From Pseudomonadota bacterium (GTDB lineage Bacteria; Pseudomonadota; Alphaproteobacteria; Paracaedibacterales; CAIULA01), in NCBI GenBank assembly GCA_021804455.1, contig JAJZHT010000043.1:1-8315 (forward strand): a DNA stretch of 8,315 bases, written 5' to 3'. The notes beneath the pieces were generated by a model. That model did not search any database. It was not told the DNA's origin and saw only the letters and a program-made list of their open reading frames with translations. Below, piece by piece: positions 6,167 to 8,315 of the stretch; position 1 is the first letter of the stretch, and every line of letters starts with the position of its first letter. The position numbers were made by a program, and so were the translations under genes.

Positions 6167-7219
6167 TTACAGCTTATTAAATATTTTTAAAAGGTGTTCT
6201 TTTCGTTCTTCTTCAATGTCTTGATGCAATTGAAGGAATAGCATGATATCAGCACACTTCTTCTTGGCTTGTTCCGATAACTTTTGATTATTTTTATTGA
6301 TCCATTCCAAACTTGCCTGAAAGAAAGACAGATACATACTATCATCAAGCTTCAAATGCGTTTCTAAGGCATCTTTAAAATCCTGAACGTTTAAGACCGA
6401 ATAAGATTGGATTTTTTCAATTAAAAGGGTTTTATCTGCTGAAGTTAAAAAACCTGTTCTAAGAGATGATTCAAGACCCAATCTTTTAATAATTTCAAGA
6501 CTGAAACAGGTTTCATCGGGATCAAGTCTAGAGTTCGTTTGATGCAGCCATTCTAAGAAAGCCTGAAAAAATTCGTAATTAGATTGTTGAAAGTTTTCTA
6601 TTAATAAATCTTCTTTTAAAAATTTTTGTTGATCGGGAAGATATAAGTCCCCGAATTCCAAAAGTAACTCACTTTTGTTTTTGACCGAAAGGCTAAAAGT
6701 CCCGATTTTTCCCAAGATATCTCCTTGCCACTCTAGAGGAGAAATCTGATGTCTCTTTAAAAAACGAAACAAAAAAAGTGCATCGTGGAAATCATAACGA
6801 AAATGAGTTAACACACCTTGGATGGAATCTTTTTTATCTTGTTGGCAATTTTCTGGAAGACTGAGATCAAAGACCTTAAGTATCAGCATATTCTTGGCCG
6901 CCTGAATCCTTTTTTTCCCATTTTCTATAATTTGCTGCATCGAAAGACCGCGGTTCTCATCAGATTCCATATCTGGAGGAAGTTTTATGGAATTGTTAGC
7001 AACTTGCGTTAAACGGATTGCGGACGTTAACATCATTCGCTGTTTTGGCGTTAGAATAACATTATGCTCTTTTAAGGTATGAAGGGCTTGTGTCAAAGGG
7101 GCTAAAGGAAAGTTGGATTTGCAGATAGTATGTTGAACAATTGCATCTACATCCAAAGTCTCTTGACTGTATAAAGAGTAAGGAAAAAGTATTAAGATCA
7201 AAATGATAAAATTATTCAT
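6167..7219 (-). CDS. Predicted secreted helical protein, function unknown
   Basis: I do not recognise a family for this 350-residue protein. The N-terminus (residues 1-18) is a short hydrophobic stretch, FIILILILFPYSLYS, without the usual lysines or arginines before it. It looks like a Sec signal peptide with likely cleavage near residue 18-20, so a periplasmic or exported location is inferred. The rest is rich in L, E, K and Q and looks largely alpha-helical. There are degenerate internal repeats: FFQAFLEWLHQTNSRL (217-232) recurs as FFQASLEWINKNNQKL (299-314), 82 residues later, each followed by another helix. Weaker copies start near 42 (LTQALHTLKEHNVIL) and 149 (FLFRFLKRHQIS). This suggests a helical-repeat scaffold. 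Only three cysteines were noted in the mature part. No Shine-Dalgarno sequence precedes the ATG. It reads the same way as acpP but is probably transcribed separately. Confidence 0.7.
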   Translation of the reverse strand: MNNFIILILILFPYSLYSQETLDVDAIVQHTICKSNFPLAPLTQALHTLKEHNVILTPKQRMMLTSAIRLTQVANNSIKLPPDMESDENRGLSMQQIIENGKKRIQAAKNMLILKVFDLSLPENCQQDKKDSIQGVLTHFRYDFHDALFLFRFLKRHQISPLEWQGDILGKIGTFSLSVKNKSELLLEFGDLYLPDQQKFLKEDLLIENFQQSNYEFFQAFLEWLHQTNSRLDPDETCFSLEIIKRLGLESSLRTGFLTSADKTLLIEKIQSYSVLNVQDFKDALETHLKLDDSMYLSFFQASLEWINKNNQKLSEQAKKKCADIMLFLQLHQDIEEERKEHLLKIFNKL

Positions 7220-7368
7220 AGTATTGATGTAAATATAGATTTTTTTCTATTTTAGAAAAAGTTTCTAAAGAAATAGTTAAAAGCAAAAATTTTATCTACT
7301 AAAAAACAACAAAACCTTAAAAAACTTTCTTCTTTGAGGCTTTTTAGAAATAAAAAATGATCTTGAAT

Positions 7369-8112
7369 CTATAATTCCGTAGGAGAGCTTAAAGCCTCTA
7401 TGGGACGTACAGCCTCTGGGATCATCGAGATACGTAATCGTTTATAGGGACCAGACGGTGCATAAACTTGTTTGACTGCTTGAATACAAATGAGGCCGCT
7501 GAATTTTTGTAGAAAGAAAGACCCCGCTTTCTCCAAAGCAGGACTTATAAACGATAGGATTTTCGATGTGGAAGGAGGGGTATACAACCCTCGACAAAAA
7601 AGGGTTGGTGTAAAGGAGTGGATGCGTAATATTTTGGAAAGCTGTGTCATGGTGTAAGGATGGCCATAACCAAACGGATTGTTTTCTATACATGTCCAAA
7701 GGCCTCGCCGATTGGGCACAACAAGGGTCATGGAACCATCAGGCTTTAGGATACGCCATGCTTCTTCTAGAAAATCTTTTGGATTGTGGCAATTTTCTAG
7801 AGCATGAACCCCAACCAGTTGATCAATCGATCGGTCAGGCAAAGGAAAAATATCTTCTTCCACCAGAGCAGAAAGCTTGGGTTGGTGAGGGGGCCATCCT
7901 AAAACTCCCTGGTGAGCAGGCATAAAGGAATAAACCGTATTTTTCTTAATGTTAAACATTTCTAGGAAAGGAAGAACATACCCAAAGCCCAAAATAACTT
8001 GCCCTGTCCGAATCGGACAGGTTTTTTTCAAAAGAGTTTGGATGTCCTTTTGGGCGAGGTTCCCTAACGGTGAGGCATAAAAGTCACGCAAATCAATTAC
8101 ATCAGTTGTCAT
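7369..8112 (-). CDS. Class I SAM-dependent methyltransferase-like protein
   Basis: This 247-residue cytosolic protein resembles a methyltransferase type-11 group common in alphaproteobacteria that begins DLRDFYASPLG (7-17). A Rossmann-like motif I is present but degenerate, VILGFGYVLP (39-48), without the usual GxGxG. Further motifs are SFMPAHQGVLGWP (62-74), the DIFPLPDRSIDQLVGVHALE stretch (87-106) corresponding to motifs II-III, and LEEAWRILKPDGSMTLVVPN (115-134) followed by RRGLW. The C-terminal third is less conserved. The substrate is unknown. The frame is open to an ATG at 8166, but 8112 is preferred because AGGAA sits about seven to eight bases upstream and homologues, as I recall them, start near MTTD. 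It is divergent from mreB. Confidence 0.85.
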   Translation of the reverse strand: MTTDVIDLRDFYASPLGNLAQKDIQTLLKKTCPIRTGQVILGFGYVLPFLEMFNIKKNTVYSFMPAHQGVLGWPPHQPKLSALVEEDIFPLPDRSIDQLVGVHALENCHNPKDFLEEAWRILKPDGSMTLVVPNRRGLWTCIENNPFGYGHPYTMTQLSKILRIHSFTPTLFCRGLYTPPSTSKILSFISPALEKAGSFFLQKFSGLICIQAVKQVYAPSGPYKRLRISMIPEAVRPIEALSSPTEL

Positions 8113-8166
8113 AAGATTTTTCCTGTTGCATAGGGTGGCTATTTTGTCCAAATCGCGCTTGATCAT

Positions 8167-8229
8167 TTTAACAGGGGTTTGTAGATTGGGGCAGCACGTT
8201 TATGACGATTTTCAAATTATAGGCTCTTC
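8167..8229. promoter_or_regulatory. Divergent mreB / methyltransferase promoter region
   Basis: Both genes should have start signals in or near this short spacer. For mreB, TTGTAG (8179-8184) and TATGAC (8201-8206), 16 bases apart, form a weak candidate. On the minus strand a perfect TATAAT occurs at 8221-8216, but the bases where its -35 should be are T-rich on the plus strand and give no match; it would place the methyltransferase promoter over the start of mreB. Neither call is strong. Confidence 0.25.
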
Positions 8230-8315
8230 ATGTTATCACGTTTTTTTGGAATGTTATCTGCCGATATGGCCATTGACCTTGGAACTGCTAATACTTTGGT
8301 TTATGTTAAAGGGCG
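8230..8315 (+). CDS. mreB: Rod shape-determining protein MreB (5' end only)
   Basis: Only the first 28 codons are inside the window; the gene continues past the right edge. The segment [18 protein letters not shown] followed by [10 protein letters not shown] is the characteristic MreB N-terminus, including the phosphate-1 loop DLGTANT of the actin fold that contacts ATP. MreB forms membrane-attached filaments that direct lateral peptidoglycan synthesis, normally with MreC, MreD, PBP2 and RodA, whose genes often follow. An AGG at 8221-8223, six bases before the ATG, is the likely ribosome binding site. Its presence suggests a rod-shaped cell. Confidence 0.93.
   Translation, partial: MLSRFFGMLSADMAIDLGTANTLVYVKG

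Noticed and set aside
8113..8166. Methyltransferase starting at 8166
   Set aside because: No Shine-Dalgarno sequence before that ATG, whereas AGGAA precedes the ATG at 8112, where the family-like N-terminus begins.

Overview
The window looks like ordinary chromosomal core DNA from an AT-rich alphaproteobacterium. The main evidence is a CckA-type hybrid histidine kinase. Supporting it are a DUF2948 protein and a FYASPLG-type methyltransferase, both of alphaproteobacterial character, an acpP-fabF pair and the start of mreB. High AT content, a reduced fatty-acid gene cluster and a lineage-specific secreted protein would suit a host-associated group such as Holosporales or a relative. That placement is inference. 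I see no transposase, integrase, phage gene, CRISPR array, rRNA or tRNA.

Layout. Positions 1-529 hold no convincing gene. They contain a symmetrical TTAA-N7-TTAA (CtrA-like) site, a GC-rich cluster of inverted repeats, and a small hairpin with a T-rich tail. A plus-strand operon follows: a TerC/Alx-family membrane protein whose stop overlaps the start of cckA by four bases. cckA ends three bases from the 3' end of a minus-strand DUF2948 gene, which has its own good sigma-70-like promoter. A 200-base spacer carrying a probable terminator separates DUF2948 from the minus-strand fabF, which lies directly downstream of acpP. Upstream of acpP is a 350-residue predicted secreted helical protein of unknown function. 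A 149-base, very AT-rich spacer with no recognisable signal (7220-7368) separates it from a class-I-like methyltransferase gene. That gene is divergent from mreB, which runs off the right edge.

How the genes relate. CckA feeds phosphate through ChpT to CtrA and CpdR in alphaproteobacteria, controlling cell-cycle transcription and replication. AcpP and FabF supply and elongate acyl chains for membrane lipids. MreB organises lateral wall growth. TerC/Alx proteins are membrane proteins linked to metal (manganese) homeostasis. The theme is envelope growth and cell cycle, but only terC-cckA and acpP-fabF look like transcription units. I found no clearly new biological system. The best leads are the upstream CtrA-like site with its repeat cluster, the terC-cckA coupling, and the repeat-bearing secreted protein.
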